A DNA stretch of 64,000 nucleotides from Paenibacillus roseus (lineage in GTDB: Bacteria; Bacillota; Bacilli; Paenibacillales; Paenibacillaceae). A model generated the notes under the pieces. It was not told the DNA's origin. It did not search any database and saw only the letters and a list, made by a program, of their open reading frames with translations. Position 1 is the first letter of the stretch. Each line of letters starts with the position of its first letter. Position numbers and translations under genes: made by a program. Of the stretch, positions 42,164 to 50,591 are shown piece after piece. The stretch lies in contig NZ_JAELUP010000103.1 of NCBI RefSeq assembly GCF_016424485.1, positions 186,001 through 250,000 of the forward strand. Direction: 5' to 3'.

Positions 42164-43315
42164 ATGATAACAACTTCGCCGCGAGCGCTATACATTCATA
42201 TCCCGTTTTGCACAAACAAGTGTTTTTATTGTGATTTCAACTCTTTTGTGCTGAAGGGTCAGCCGGTAGAGGATTACCTTGAAGCACTGGAGCAGGAAAT
42301 GAAATGGACCGTGGAGCAAATCAAACCACAGATGATCGATACCGTATTTGTCGGCGGGGGCACGCCTACGGTTCTCACACCGCCTCAGATGGAGTTGTTT
42401 TTATCTGCGGTCAAAAGACACTTTCCTTTGTCTGAGCAGGTGGAATTTACGATGGAAGCCAATCCGGGCACGACCGATTTGGACAAACTGCAGGTCATGC
42501 GTGACGGCGGCGTGAACAGGATCAGCTTTGGCGTGCAGTCCTTTGATAACAAGCTGCTGGAGCGAATCGGGCGAATTCATAATGTCGACGATGTGTATCG
42601 CAGCATTGAGAATGCGAGAAGCATAGGCTTCACCAATTTGTCTATTGATCTGATGTTCAATCTGCCTGATCAGACGCTGGAGACACTGGATGAGAGCGTC
42701 AGCCGCGCGCTTGCCCTTGAGCTGCCGCATTACTCGCTCTATGGGCTGAAAATTGAGGAAAATACGCTGTTTCATACGTTGTACCAAAGGGACGAGCTGC
42801 CCCTTCCTTCCGAAGATGAGGAACTGGAGATGTATTTGCTCATTATGAACCGGCTCAAGAATGCGGGCAGGCATCAATATGAAATCAGCAACTTTGCACT
42901 TCCGGGCTACGAGAGCCGCCATAATATGACTTATTGGAGGAATGAGCCGTATTATGGTATGGGTGCGGGAGCGCACGGCTATCATCATGGAGAGCGGCAT
43001 ATTAATATCAAGGGGGTTCAGCCGTATATTGATGCGGCCCGCCAGCAGCTGCCTCGTCTGGAAACGCGGCAAGTGGAGCCTTCCGAGGCAATGGAGGATT
43101 TCATGATGGTTGGCCTCAGAATGCTTGATGGAGTGACCGCGGATCGGTTCCATTCCCAGTTTCCCGGCATAGAATTAAGAGATGTTTTTGGAGAAACGAT
43201 CGACCGTCTGATCGGTAGCGGCCTGCTGCAATATAGCCCTACGGAGAAACGTTATCGCCTTTCGGAAAGGGGGGTACCGCTCGGCAATGAAGTCTTTGGC
43301 GCGTTCCTGAGCTGA
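42164..43315 (+). CDS. hemW: Radical SAM heme chaperone HemW
   Basis: A 383-residue protein with the radical-SAM cluster Cys16-x3-Cys20-x2-Cys23 (FCTNKCFYCDF), VFVGGGTPTVL and GVNRISFGVQSFD. The C-terminal HemN domain is present. The lack of the second Cys after the motif (Phe/Asp follow) fits HemW rather than the coproporphyrinogen oxidase HemN. It lies between lepA and hrcA as in B. subtilis. Confidence 0.93.
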   Translation: MITTSPRALYIHIPFCTNKCFYCDFNSFVLKGQPVEDYLEALEQEMKWTVEQIKPQMIDTVFVGGGTPTVLTPPQMELFLSAVKRHFPLSEQVEFTMEANPGTTDLDKLQVMRDGGVNRISFGVQSFDNKLLERIGRIHNVDDVYRSIENARSIGFTNLSIDLMFNLPDQTLETLDESVSRALALELPHYSLYGLKIEENTLFHTLYQRDELPLPSEDEELEMYLLIMNRLKNAGRHQYEISNFALPGYESRHNMTYWRNEPYYGMGAGAHGYHHGERHINIKGVQPYIDAARQQLPRLETRQVEPSEAMEDFMMVGLRMLDGVTADRFHSQFPGIELRDVFGETIDRLIGSGLLQYSPTEKRYRLSERGVPLGNEVFGAFLS

Positions 43316-43376
43316 ACCGAATAACCGACGCCTGCTGTGGCAACAGGAGTCCCTTCAAATTTATTCAAAACAAGTA

Positions 43377-43413
43377 TTGAATGTTCATTCTCTATGATGT
43401 ATATTTATTCATA
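43377..43413 (+). promoter_or_regulatory. Promoter overlapped by an ARG box
   Basis: TTGAAT (43377-43382), 17 bases, TATATT (43400-43405). The -10 box lies inside GATGTATATTTATTCATA (43396-43413), which matches the ArgR/AhrC consensus TNTGNATWWWWATNCANA at all but the first position. A weaker half-like site, ATTTATTCAAAA, lies just upstream (~43359). Arginine-dependent repression is inferred. Confidence 0.65.
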
Positions 43414-43445
43414 TTGTTATTGTTTATAGAAGGAAGGCGAAGCGG

Positions 43446-43934
43446 ATGTCCATACAGTCGGGAGAAGCGATGCAGACGGTTATCTGCAGAAAAGCAACAG
43501 AAACAGATGTAGATGAACTATACGAACTTATCGAAGGTTATGCCCAAAAGGGGATTATGCTTCCGAGGTCGCGCCAGGCGCTCTCCAGACTTATTGACAC
43601 GTTCGTGGTGGCGGAACTGGATGAACAGATTGTAGGCTGCGGCTCCTTGTTCAAGTTGGGAAGCGATTTGGTCGAAATTCGTTCGCTTGGCATCACGGAA
43701 GGTCATAAGGGGATGGGCATTGGCAGCAAGCTGATCAGCAAGCTGTTGGAAGAAGCGAAGCGACAGGGACTGCCTAAAGTTATGGCGTTAACATATGAAG
43801 TAGCGTTTTTCATTAAGAACGGCTTTCATGTTGTAGAGAAAGAAATTTTTCCCGAGAAGGTCTGGACGGATTGCGTTCATTGCCCCAAGCAGGAACGCTG
43901 TGATGAAATTGCTGTGCTCAAAATACTGAACTGA
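43446..43934 (+). CDS. GNAT acetyltransferase, ArgA-like (possible N-acetylglutamate synthase)
   Basis: A 162-residue GNAT protein. VICRKATETDVDELYELIEG opens it, IRSLGITEGHKGMGIGSKLI is the acetyl-CoA loop, and the tail has three Cys in WTDCVHCPKQERCDE. The GIMLPRS segment and Cys-containing tail are shared with short ArgA-type acetyltransferases that make N-acetylglutamate for arginine synthesis. The ARG box at its promoter supports that role. AAGGAAGG precedes the ATG. No other arg gene is near. Confidence 0.78.
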   Translation: MSIQSGEAMQTVICRKATETDVDELYELIEGYAQKGIMLPRSRQALSRLIDTFVVAELDEQIVGCGSLFKLGSDLVEIRSLGITEGHKGMGIGSKLISKLLEEAKRQGLPKVMALTYEVAFFIKNGFHVVEKEIFPEKVWTDCVHCPKQERCDEIAVLKILN

Positions 43935-43936
43935 CT

Positions 43937-43966
43937 TGACAACGCTCAAGTTGGTTTGGTATTTTT
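43937..43966 (+). promoter_or_regulatory. Predicted sigma-A promoter of the hrcA operon
   Basis: TTGACA (43937-43942) and TATTTT (43961-43966) with an 18-base spacer, directly upstream of CIRCE. Confidence 0.65.
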
Positions 43967-43977
43967 GTATTAACGAT

Positions 43978-44004
43978 TAGCACTCTACGCTAATGAGTGC
44001 TAAC
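43978..44004 (+). promoter_or_regulatory. CIRCE operator (HrcA binding site)
   Basis: Perfect TTAGCACTC - 9 bases - GAGTGCTAA. HrcA binds here to repress the hrcA-grpE-dnaK-dnaJ operon until heat shock. Confidence 0.97.
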
Positions 44005-44063
44005 GAAGTGAACGAGATTGCCGCTTCACAGTTTGATCCAGATGAATGACGGGAGGGGTTCCA

Positions 44064-45089
44064 TTGCTGACTGAGAGACAGAGAATGATTTTGAATGCCA
44101 TCGTGGATGACTACATCCGTTCAGCGGAACCTGTCGGCTCGCGGAGCATTTCCAAGCGGGGCGGCGTGGGCTTTAGTCCGGCGACGATTCGCAATGAGAT
44201 GGCGGACTTGGAGGAGCTTGGTTTCCTTGAGCAGCCGCATACCTCCGCGGGACGCGTGCCTTCAACGAAGGGCTACCGCTATTATGTCGATCATCTTGTC
44301 AAGCTGGGAGAGGTAAGCGAGCATGAGTTGGAGCGTATCCGACATTTTCTGGCGGATAAGATGAATCAGATGGAGCAGGTCATTCAACATGCGGCCACGA
44401 TATTGTCCAATTTGACGAATTATACTTCGATTGTACTTGGCCCGGAGACCTTCAATACTTCCTTGAAGCATTTCCAGCTTGTCCCGCTCAATGAGAATAC
44501 GGCAGTAGCCATTATTGTCACCAACACGGGACATGTTGAGAACCGAACGGTCTCCATTCCGAGCGGCGTTGATATGTCCGAGATCGAGAAAGTGACGAGA
44601 ATTTTGAATGAAAAGCTGGTTGGAGTTCCATTTTCCCGCCTTCGCTCCCGATTATATTCTGAAGTTGGTCAAGAACTGGGCAGATATGTGGGCCATTATG
44701 AGGAGTTTCTTGATATATTGGGTAATGTGCTGATAGCGGGTGAGCAGGAACATCGAGTCTTTGTCAGCGGGACTTCAAATATGCTGGTTCAACCTGAATT
44801 CAAGGATGTTGAGAAAGTGAAGACGCTGCTTGAGCTGTTCGATGAACAGCCGGCGCTGATCAAGCTCGTATCTGCGACTCCCGGTATTCAGGTAAAGATC
44901 GGTTCAGAGAATGACCATGAAGCCATTAACAATTGCAGTTTGATTACTGCAACTTATTCCATAGACGGCCAGTCGCTTGGCACCATCGGTATTTTGGGCC
45001 CGACCCGCATGGAGTACGGCAAGGTGATCAGCCTGCTGGATGTGATTTCCAAGGACGTGGCTTTACTGTACGGCAAGTGGTATAAGTAA
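44064..45089 (+). CDS. hrcA: Heat-inducible transcription repressor HrcA
   Basis: A 341-residue HrcA: winged helix (LTERQRMILNAIVDDYIRSA, SPATIRNEMADLEELGFL) then GAF-like and dimer domains ending in GTIGILGPTRMEYGKVIS. TTG 44064 is five bases after GGGAGGGG; ATG 44046 overlaps the site. First gene of the CIRCE operon. Confidence 0.95.
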   Translation: MLTERQRMILNAIVDDYIRSAEPVGSRSISKRGGVGFSPATIRNEMADLEELGFLEQPHTSAGRVPSTKGYRYYVDHLVKLGEVSEHELERIRHFLADKMNQMEQVIQHAATILSNLTNYTSIVLGPETFNTSLKHFQLVPLNENTAVAIIVTNTGHVENRTVSIPSGVDMSEIEKVTRILNEKLVGVPFSRLRSRLYSEVGQELGRYVGHYEEFLDILGNVLIAGEQEHRVFVSGTSNMLVQPEFKDVEKVKTLLELFDEQPALIKLVSATPGIQVKIGSENDHEAINNCSLITATYSIDGQSLGTIGILGPTRMEYGKVISLLDVISKDVALLYGKWYK

Positions 45090-45146
45090 GGCTGCCTTGA
45101 CTCGTGTTGACAGCAAGCTGGATTATTTTAAGGAGGTGAAGCATTC

Positions 45147-45731
45147 GTGAGCACGAATAAAGAAACGTTCAACGAGCAACAAGAACAAGCTGAAATTACG
45201 AATGAAGAATTGGATGCAACCGCACAGGCGGCTGATGTTATAGATGAAGTGGAAGTAGAAGAGCCTTTAGCTGAAGAGGTTGATCCGCGCATTGCTGCAT
45301 TGCAAAAGCAGGCCGATGACAATCATCAGCGTCTTTTGCGCGTTCAGGCTGACTATGACAATTTCCGCCGCCGCACTCAAAAGGAGAAGGAAGAGCTTGC
45401 CCAGTACGCTTCCATGAAGCTGATTACTGAACTGCTGCCTATCATTGACAACTTTGAGCGCGCCGTTTCCGCCTCCAAGGATTCCGACGACAAAGATTCC
45501 TTCATCAAGGGTGTTGACATGATCTTCCGTCAATTCGACCAGCTTCTCCAGCAGGAGGGCTTGAAGCCGATGGAGACGGTAGGCCAGCCGTTCAACCCTG
45601 ATTTCCACCAGGCGATTATGCAAGTGGAGTCTGAGGAATATGAGGAAGGCATTGTGGTTGAAGAAATTCAAAAAGGCTATACACTCAAAGAAAAAGTATT
45701 GCGTCCAGCAATGGTTAAAGTAAGCGGCTAA
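45147..45731 (+). CDS. grpE: Nucleotide exchange factor GrpE
   Basis: A 194-residue GrpE. The acidic N-terminal 50 residues precede a long coiled coil (LLRVQADYDNFRRRTQKEKE) and the beta domain with NPDFHQAIMQVESEEYEEG. It releases ADP from DnaK. GTG start after AAGGAGGTGAAG. Confidence 0.96.
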   Translation: MSTNKETFNEQQEQAEITNEELDATAQAADVIDEVEVEEPLAEEVDPRIAALQKQADDNHQRLLRVQADYDNFRRRTQKEKEELAQYASMKLITELLPIIDNFERAVSASKDSDDKDSFIKGVDMIFRQFDQLLQQEGLKPMETVGQPFNPDFHQAIMQVESEEYEEGIVVEEIQKGYTLKEKVLRPAMVKVSG

Positions 45732-45761
45732 ACATATACAAATACACAAGGAGGAGCTTTA

Positions 45762-47594
45762 ATGAGTAAAGTAATCGGTATTGACCTTGGAACAACGAAT
45801 TCATGCGTAGCGGTTATGGAAGGCGGAGAAGCCGTCGTTATCCCTAACCCGGAAGGAAACCGTACAACACCATCGGTTGTAGGCTTTAAGAAAGACGGAG
45901 AGCGTATTGTCGGGGAGTCTGCAAAACGTCAGGCGATCACTAACCCGGACCGTACAGTAATTTCCATTAAACGCCATATGGGTAGCAGTTACAAAGAAAA
46001 AATTGATGACAAGGAATTTTCCCCACAAGAAATTTCCGCGATTATCTTGCAAAAGCTAAAATCAGATGCAGAAGCTTATCTGGGCCAGACTGTAACCCAG
46101 GCTGTAATCACCGTTCCAGCTTATTTCAATGACAGTCAACGTCAAGCAACCAAGGATGCAGGTAAAATTGCCGGTCTGGAAGTGCTGCGTATCGTGAATG
46201 AACCGACAGCTGCGGCGCTTGCATACGGTCTGGAGAAGTCCGAAGACCAAACGATCCTCGTTTATGACCTGGGCGGCGGTACATTTGACGTTTCGATCCT
46301 AGAACTGGGTGACGGCTTCTTCGAAGTTAAAGCAACCAGCGGCGACAACAAGTTGGGCGGCGACGACTTTGACCAAGTCATTATCGATCATCTGGTTTCC
46401 GAATTCAAAAAAGAGCACGGCAATGATCTTTCCAAAGACAAAGCGGCTGTTCAGCGTTTGAAAGATGCAGCGGAAAAGGCGAAAAAAGAGCTGTCCGGCG
46501 TTCTGACAACAACGATTTCCCTGCCATTCATTACGATGGTAGACGGGGTGCCTCAGCACTTGGAGACGAACCTGACCCGCGCGAAATTCGAAGAGCTGGC
46601 TGCTCCGCTTGTGGAGCGCACGCTTGGCCCGACTCGTCAGGCGCTTAGCGATTCCGGCTTGAGCACAAGCCAAATCGACAAAATCGTTCTGGTAGGCGGA
46701 TCGACCCGTATCCCTGCGGTACAGGAAGCGATCAAGAAGCTGACCGGCAAAGAGCCTCACAAAGGCGTTAACCCGGATGAAGTGGTAGCGCTGGGCGCAG
46801 CGGTTCAAGCTGGCGTTCTGACAGGAGATGTCAAGGATGTCGTATTGCTCGACGTTACTCCGTTGTCTCTCGGTATCGAGACTGCAGGCGGCGTATTTAC
46901 GAAGATGATCGACCGCAATACAACAATCCCGACAAGCAAATCTCAGGTGTACTCCACCTACGCAGATAACCAAACCAGCGTAGAAATTCACGTTTTGCAA
47001 GGCGAGCGCCAAATGGCGAACGGCAACAAAACGCTTGGACGGTTCATGCTGGGTGACATTCCTCCGGCTCCGCGGGGCATTCCGCAAATCGAAGTTACCT
47101 TCGATATCGATGCCAACGGTATCGTTAACGTATCCGCGCTGGATAAAGGAACAGGCAAAAGCCAAAAAATCACGATCACATCTTCCAGCGGTTTGAGCGA
47201 TGAAGAAATCGACCGCATGATGAAAGATGCTGAGCTGAATGCAGAGGAAGATCGCAAGCGCCGCGAACTGGTTGAGGCGAAGAACAACGCAGATCAACTT
47301 GTATATACGGTAGAGAAAACAATCAAAGACCTTGGAGAGAAGGCTGATGCCGGTGAGGTTGAAAAAGCCAATGCTGCGAAAGAAAAACTGAAAGCAGCGA
47401 TTGGAACGGACAATCTCGAGGAAATCAATGCCGCTACCGAAGAACTGACTCAAATCGTGCAGCAGCTTTCCGTGAAGCTCTATGAGCAAGCGCAAGCTGG
47501 CCAGGCGGATCAAGGCGGGGAAGCCGGCGGACAAACCAAAGGAAAAGATAATGTAGTTGATGCCGACTATGAGGTTGTAGACGACAAAAAATAA
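45762..47594 (+). CDS. dnaK: Molecular chaperone DnaK
   Basis: A 610-residue Hsp70. IGIDLGTTNSCVAVMEG, VYDLGGGTFDVS and VLVGGSTRIPAVQ are the ATPase signatures; the linker is DVVLLDVTPLSLGIE, followed by the substrate domain and an acidic tail ending DADYEVVDDKK. It lacks the ~24-residue ATPase insertion of Gram-negative DnaK, as usual in Firmicutes. AAGGAGGAG precedes the ATG. Confidence 0.98.
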   Translation: MSKVIGIDLGTTNSCVAVMEGGEAVVIPNPEGNRTTPSVVGFKKDGERIVGESAKRQAITNPDRTVISIKRHMGSSYKEKIDDKEFSPQEISAIILQKLKSDAEAYLGQTVTQAVITVPAYFNDSQRQATKDAGKIAGLEVLRIVNEPTAAALAYGLEKSEDQTILVYDLGGGTFDVSILELGDGFFEVKATSGDNKLGGDDFDQVIIDHLVSEFKKEHGNDLSKDKAAVQRLKDAAEKAKKELSGVLTTTISLPFITMVDGVPQHLETNLTRAKFEELAAPLVERTLGPTRQALSDSGLSTSQIDKIVLVGGSTRIPAVQEAIKKLTGKEPHKGVNPDEVVALGAAVQAGVLTGDVKDVVLLDVTPLSLGIETAGGVFTKMIDRNTTIPTSKSQVYSTYADNQTSVEIHVLQGERQMANGNKTLGRFMLGDIPPAPRGIPQIEVTFDIDANGIVNVSALDKGTGKSQKITITSSSGLSDEEIDRMMKDAELNAEEDRKRRELVEAKNNADQLVYTVEKTIKDLGEKADAGEVEKANAAKEKLKAAIGTDNLEEINAATEELTQIVQQLSVKLYEQAQAGQADQGGEAGGQTKGKDNVVDADYEVVDDKK

Positions 47595-47625
47595 TGCATT
47601 AGCTTAACCAGCCATTACAACATGC

Positions 47626-47660
47626 AAGGTCAAAGTCAGGCTCGGCTTGACTTTGACCTT
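47626..47660 (+). terminator. Perfect hairpin between dnaK and dnaJ
   Basis: AAGGTCAAAGTCA (47626-47638) pairs exactly with TGACTTTGACCTT (47648-47660). No T tract follows. It could be a weak terminator or a processing/stability element setting dnaK above dnaJ expression. Confidence 0.6.
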
Positions 47661-47710
47661 CGTTGCGGATGGGGTTTTGATGGGGCATGATTCATTGGGG
47701 GTGACTTTGA

Positions 47711-48832
47711 TTGGCGGAGAAACGGGATTATTATGAAGTGCTGGGGCTTGGCAAGAGCGCCTCGGAGGATGATATCAAGAAATCATACCGGAAATTGGCT
47801 AGGCAGTACCATCCGGATGTTAACAAAGAGGCGGACGCCGAACAGAAGTTCAAGGAAGTCAAAGAAGCTTATGATGTACTAAGCGATGAGCAAAAGCGGG
47901 CGACCTATGACCGCTTCGGACATGTTGATCCGAATCAAGGCTTCGGCGGCGGAGCCGGGGGCGCTGATTTTGGCGGCTTTGGCGATATCTTCGATATGTT
48001 CTTTGGCGGTGGCGGTGGACGCCGTGACCCTAATGCGCCGCAGCGCGGTAATGACTTGCAGTATACGATGACGATCGAGTTCAAGGAAGCCGTGTTCGGC
48101 AAGGAGACAGACATCCAGATTCCTCGTACGGAATCCTGTGATACTTGTCACGGTTCGGGAGCCAAACCCGGCACTCAACCGGAAACTTGTGGCGTCTGTC
48201 ACGGCAGCGGGCAGCAGGAGGTCGTTCAGAATACCCCGTTTGGCCGTATTGTGAACCGTCGTGCCTGTACGAACTGCTCCGGTACGGGGAAAGTGATTAA
48301 GGAACGTTGTACGACCTGTCATGGCGCAGGCAAAGTGAAGAAGCAACGCAAAATTCATGTGAAAATTCCGGCTGGCGTAGATGAGGGCGCTCAAATTCGC
48401 TTGTCCGGAGAGGGAGAAGCCGGGCTTCGCGGAGGTCCTTCCGGTGACTTATACATCGTTATTCGGGTAAAATCCCATGAGTTTTTCGAGCGTGATGGTG
48501 ACGATATTTACTGCGATTATCCACTGACATTTGCTCAAGCCGCACTTGGAGATGAAATTGAAATTCCAACCTTAACCGAGAAGGTTAAACTCAAAATTCC
48601 GGCTGGTACGCAAACGGGGACTTACTTCCGTCTCAAAGGGAAAGGTGTGCCGAAACTGCGCGGTTATGGACAGGGTGACCAGCATGTCAAAGTAACAGTA
48701 GTAACCCCGACCAAGCTGACGGAGGAGCAAAAGGAACTGCTGCGCCAACTCTCCGGTTCGCAAGGGGAAGTGCCGCAGGAGCATCACGAATCCATTTTTG
48801 ATCGGATGAAAAAGGCATTCCGCGGTGAATAA
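47711..48832 (+). CDS. dnaJ: Chaperone DnaJ
   Basis: A 373-residue type-I Hsp40: J domain with HPD (QYHPDVN), a Gly/Phe-rich stretch, four zinc CxxCxGxG repeats (CDTCHGSG, CGVCHGSG, CTNCSGTG, CTTCHGAG) and the C-terminal client-binding domains. TTG start after GGGGGTGACTT. It stimulates DnaK. A strong terminator follows. Confidence 0.97.
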   Translation: MAEKRDYYEVLGLGKSASEDDIKKSYRKLARQYHPDVNKEADAEQKFKEVKEAYDVLSDEQKRATYDRFGHVDPNQGFGGGAGGADFGGFGDIFDMFFGGGGGRRDPNAPQRGNDLQYTMTIEFKEAVFGKETDIQIPRTESCDTCHGSGAKPGTQPETCGVCHGSGQQEVVQNTPFGRIVNRRACTNCSGTGKVIKERCTTCHGAGKVKKQRKIHVKIPAGVDEGAQIRLSGEGEAGLRGGPSGDLYIVIRVKSHEFFERDGDDIYCDYPLTFAQAALGDEIEIPTLTEKVKLKIPAGTQTGTYFRLKGKGVPKLRGYGQGDQHVKVTVVTPTKLTEEQKELLRQLSGSQGEVPQEHHESIFDRMKKAFRGE

Positions 48833-48860
48833 TTTTAAAGTGATACGGTCAATTTCCAGT

Positions 48861-48891
48861 AAAACGGGCGGAGCATATTCCGCCCGTTTTT
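48861..48891 (+). terminator. Terminator of the dnaK operon
   Basis: AAAACGGGCGGA pairs with TCCGCCCGTTTT around a 6-base loop, ending in a T tract. Confidence 0.92.
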
Positions 48892-48992
48892 GTTTACACT
48901 AGGATGATGGCAACGCTTCGCTGCAAAGCTGCAAGCGGTCAGGGAGGAGTTCCGGCATGAAGAGACATTCTTGATGTCTGGAGGAGATCATT

Positions 48993-49139
48993 ATGGCGCA
49001 ATATTACAAGCAGAATGAAAAAAGCAAGCTTCCGATCGGCAAAAACGAAGATATTGAGTTTTCCGAGGAGCAAGCGGATTTGGCAGACCTGAAAGCCCGC
49101 GAACGGGCGGCGGAAGCTGATCGCAGGGCAGAGCAATGA
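48993..49139 (+). CDS. YfhD-like small protein
   Basis: A 48-residue acidic/basic protein (MAQYYKQNEKSKLPIGKNED then IEFSEEQADLADLKARERAA) whose 'EFS-E-AD--D--A--RA--AD-R' pattern matches the YfhD family of small Bacillales proteins of unknown function. GGAGGAGATC lies upstream. It overlaps the next ORF by four bases (ATGA). Confidence 0.7.
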   Translation: MAQYYKQNEKSKLPIGKNEDIEFSEEQADLADLKARERAAEADRRAEQ

Positions 49140-49348
49140 TGACGGAGATCAGAGCCACCTTCCCTGCGCGAGCGGAAGCCAAGGAGGCGGAACAGAAGCT
49201 TCAGGCGCTGCGGGTAAGCGGCTTGTCCAGCGCAGAGGACGGCTTGTCCTTTACGGCTTCCGTCACACCGGAGCTGATCGACCGGGCGCTCTATCTAATT
49301 GAGCAGACCGGTGGAGAAGCGCAGCAATCCGTTCTTGAGCAGTCTTAA
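49136..49348 (+). CDS. Small hypothetical protein
   Basis: A 70-residue protein starting MMTEIRATFPARAEAKEAEQ, with an alternating strand-helix pattern (ATFPARAEAKEAEQKLQAL, then LSFTASVTPELIDRALYLIE) suggesting a ferredoxin-like fold. Coupled to the YfhD-like ORF by an ATGA overlap and closed by a terminator, so the pair forms a two-gene unit. Family not recognised; a YflT-type stress protein is one possibility. Confidence 0.6.
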   Translation: MMTEIRATFPARAEAKEAEQKLQALRVSGLSSAEDGLSFTASVTPELIDRALYLIEQTGGEAQQSVLEQS

Positions 49349-49414
49349 TAGAAGACGGCTGTTGCAGCAATCGGTGAGCGGGAAATATTCTATAACAGGC
49401 GTCTGTCCAGCAAA

Positions 49415-49464
49415 AGGCGGCTTTTTGTATCCGATGGTTAATCGGGACAAGGAGCCGTCTTTTT
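49415..49464 (+). terminator. Long imperfect terminator hairpin
   Basis: GGCGGCT and TTGT and CCGAT pair with ATCGG, ACAA and AGCCGTC, followed by TTTTT. Confidence 0.75.
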
Positions 49465-49504
49465 GAAATACCATTTTGTACATAGAGGGCTTCTGTTGTA
49501 AAAT

Positions 49505-49571
49505 ATATAAACGGAAGTCGGGTAGCCAGAGTGTGAAAGGATTCTGGAGAAGCGAAGCGGCCGCCTTTATG
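49505..49571 (+). repeat. Half copy of MITE-like repeat family A in the prmA leader
   Basis: AACGGAAG, GGTAGCC and GTGTGAAAGGATTCTGGAGA then AGCGAAGCG match the left half of the 53561 element and the 36441 copy. The right half is missing; the prmA ribosome site begins ~15 bp beyond the homology. Confidence 0.7.
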
Positions 49572-49601
49572 GGCTGGAAGTTACTAGAGGAGGAAATTGA
49601 T

Positions 49602-50588
49602 TTGAAATGGAATGAAATTACAATTTCGACTTCTGAACAGTCGATTGAAATGATTACGAATTTTTTGCATGAGCTGGATGCAGACGGGGTATCGATTGAG
49701 GAATCAGGTTCTCTGAACCGCAAACGGGATACCTCTTTCGGACAATGGTACGACCAACCGCTTAATGATATTCCCGAAGGCGAAGCTGAAATCAAGGGTT
49801 ATTTCCTGGAGGGGACAGATATGGCGGCGCTGGAGCAGCAGCTTCGCGTTTCGATTGACCAGCTTCGAGAGTTCGGTATTGAACCGGGAGAATACAAGAT
49901 TTCTACGGCGATAGTGGACGAGGAAGACTGGGCGGAGGCGTGGAAGCAGTATTTCAAGCCGCTGCGTGTATCGGACCGTCTGACGATCAAGCCAACATGG
50001 GAGAACTATGAGCCGGGCGAAGGCGAGCAGATTATTGAGCTTGATCCGGGTATGGCTTTCGGTACCGGAACACACCCGACGACTGCCCTGTGCCTGCGGA
50101 CGCTGGAGAAAGTTATTCAGGGCGGGGAGTCAGTAATTGATGTAGGAACCGGATCAGGCATTCTCGCGATCGGGGCCTGTCAACTGGGAGCCGACCGCGT
50201 GCTGGCGCTGGATCTGGACCCGGTAGCGGTAGCCAGTGCGACTGAGAACACTCAACTGAACCACCTGGAGGATCGCATTCAGGTGCATCTCAGCGATCTT
50301 CTTGGCGTGCTGAATGCAGAGCAGACGGGAACGGAAACGGCGTCAAAACTGAATGTTACGGTTCCGGTTGATTTGGTCGTCGCCAACATTTTGGCGGAAA
50401 TTATTTTGCTCTTTACCGATGATGTCTATGCGGCGCTCAAGCCAGGCGGTATTTATATAGCGTCCGGTATTTACATGAACAAGGAAGATGTAGTGGATCA
50501 AGGCTTGCGCGCAGCAGGATTTGAAGTTGTGGAGATTCATCGTGAAGATAACTGGATGGCGTTTGTAGCCCGCAAGCCTTTAGGGTAG
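49602..50588 (+). CDS. prmA: Ribosomal protein L11 methyltransferase
   Basis: A 328-residue PrmA that trimethylates ribosomal protein L11. The L11-binding N-terminal domain (MKWNEITISTSEQSIEMITN) is followed by the SAM fold: FGTGTHPTT, DVGTGSGILAIGA and the NILAEII motif. The TTG at 49602, eight bases after GAGGAGG, is preferred to the 49476 reading, which would translate repeat sequence. Confidence 0.94.
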   Translation: MKWNEITISTSEQSIEMITNFLHELDADGVSIEESGSLNRKRDTSFGQWYDQPLNDIPEGEAEIKGYFLEGTDMAALEQQLRVSIDQLREFGIEPGEYKISTAIVDEEDWAEAWKQYFKPLRVSDRLTIKPTWENYEPGEGEQIIELDPGMAFGTGTHPTTALCLRTLEKVIQGGESVIDVGTGSGILAIGACQLGADRVLALDLDPVAVASATENTQLNHLEDRIQVHLSDLLGVLNAEQTGTETASKLNVTVPVDLVVANILAEIILLFTDDVYAALKPGGIYIASGIYMNKEDVVDQGLRAAGFEVVEIHREDNWMAFVARKPLG

Positions 50589-50591
50589 CCT

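Noticed and set aside
46299..47534. 411-codon reverse ORF over dnaK
   Set aside because: Long antisense frames over dnaK are a well-known codon-bias effect.
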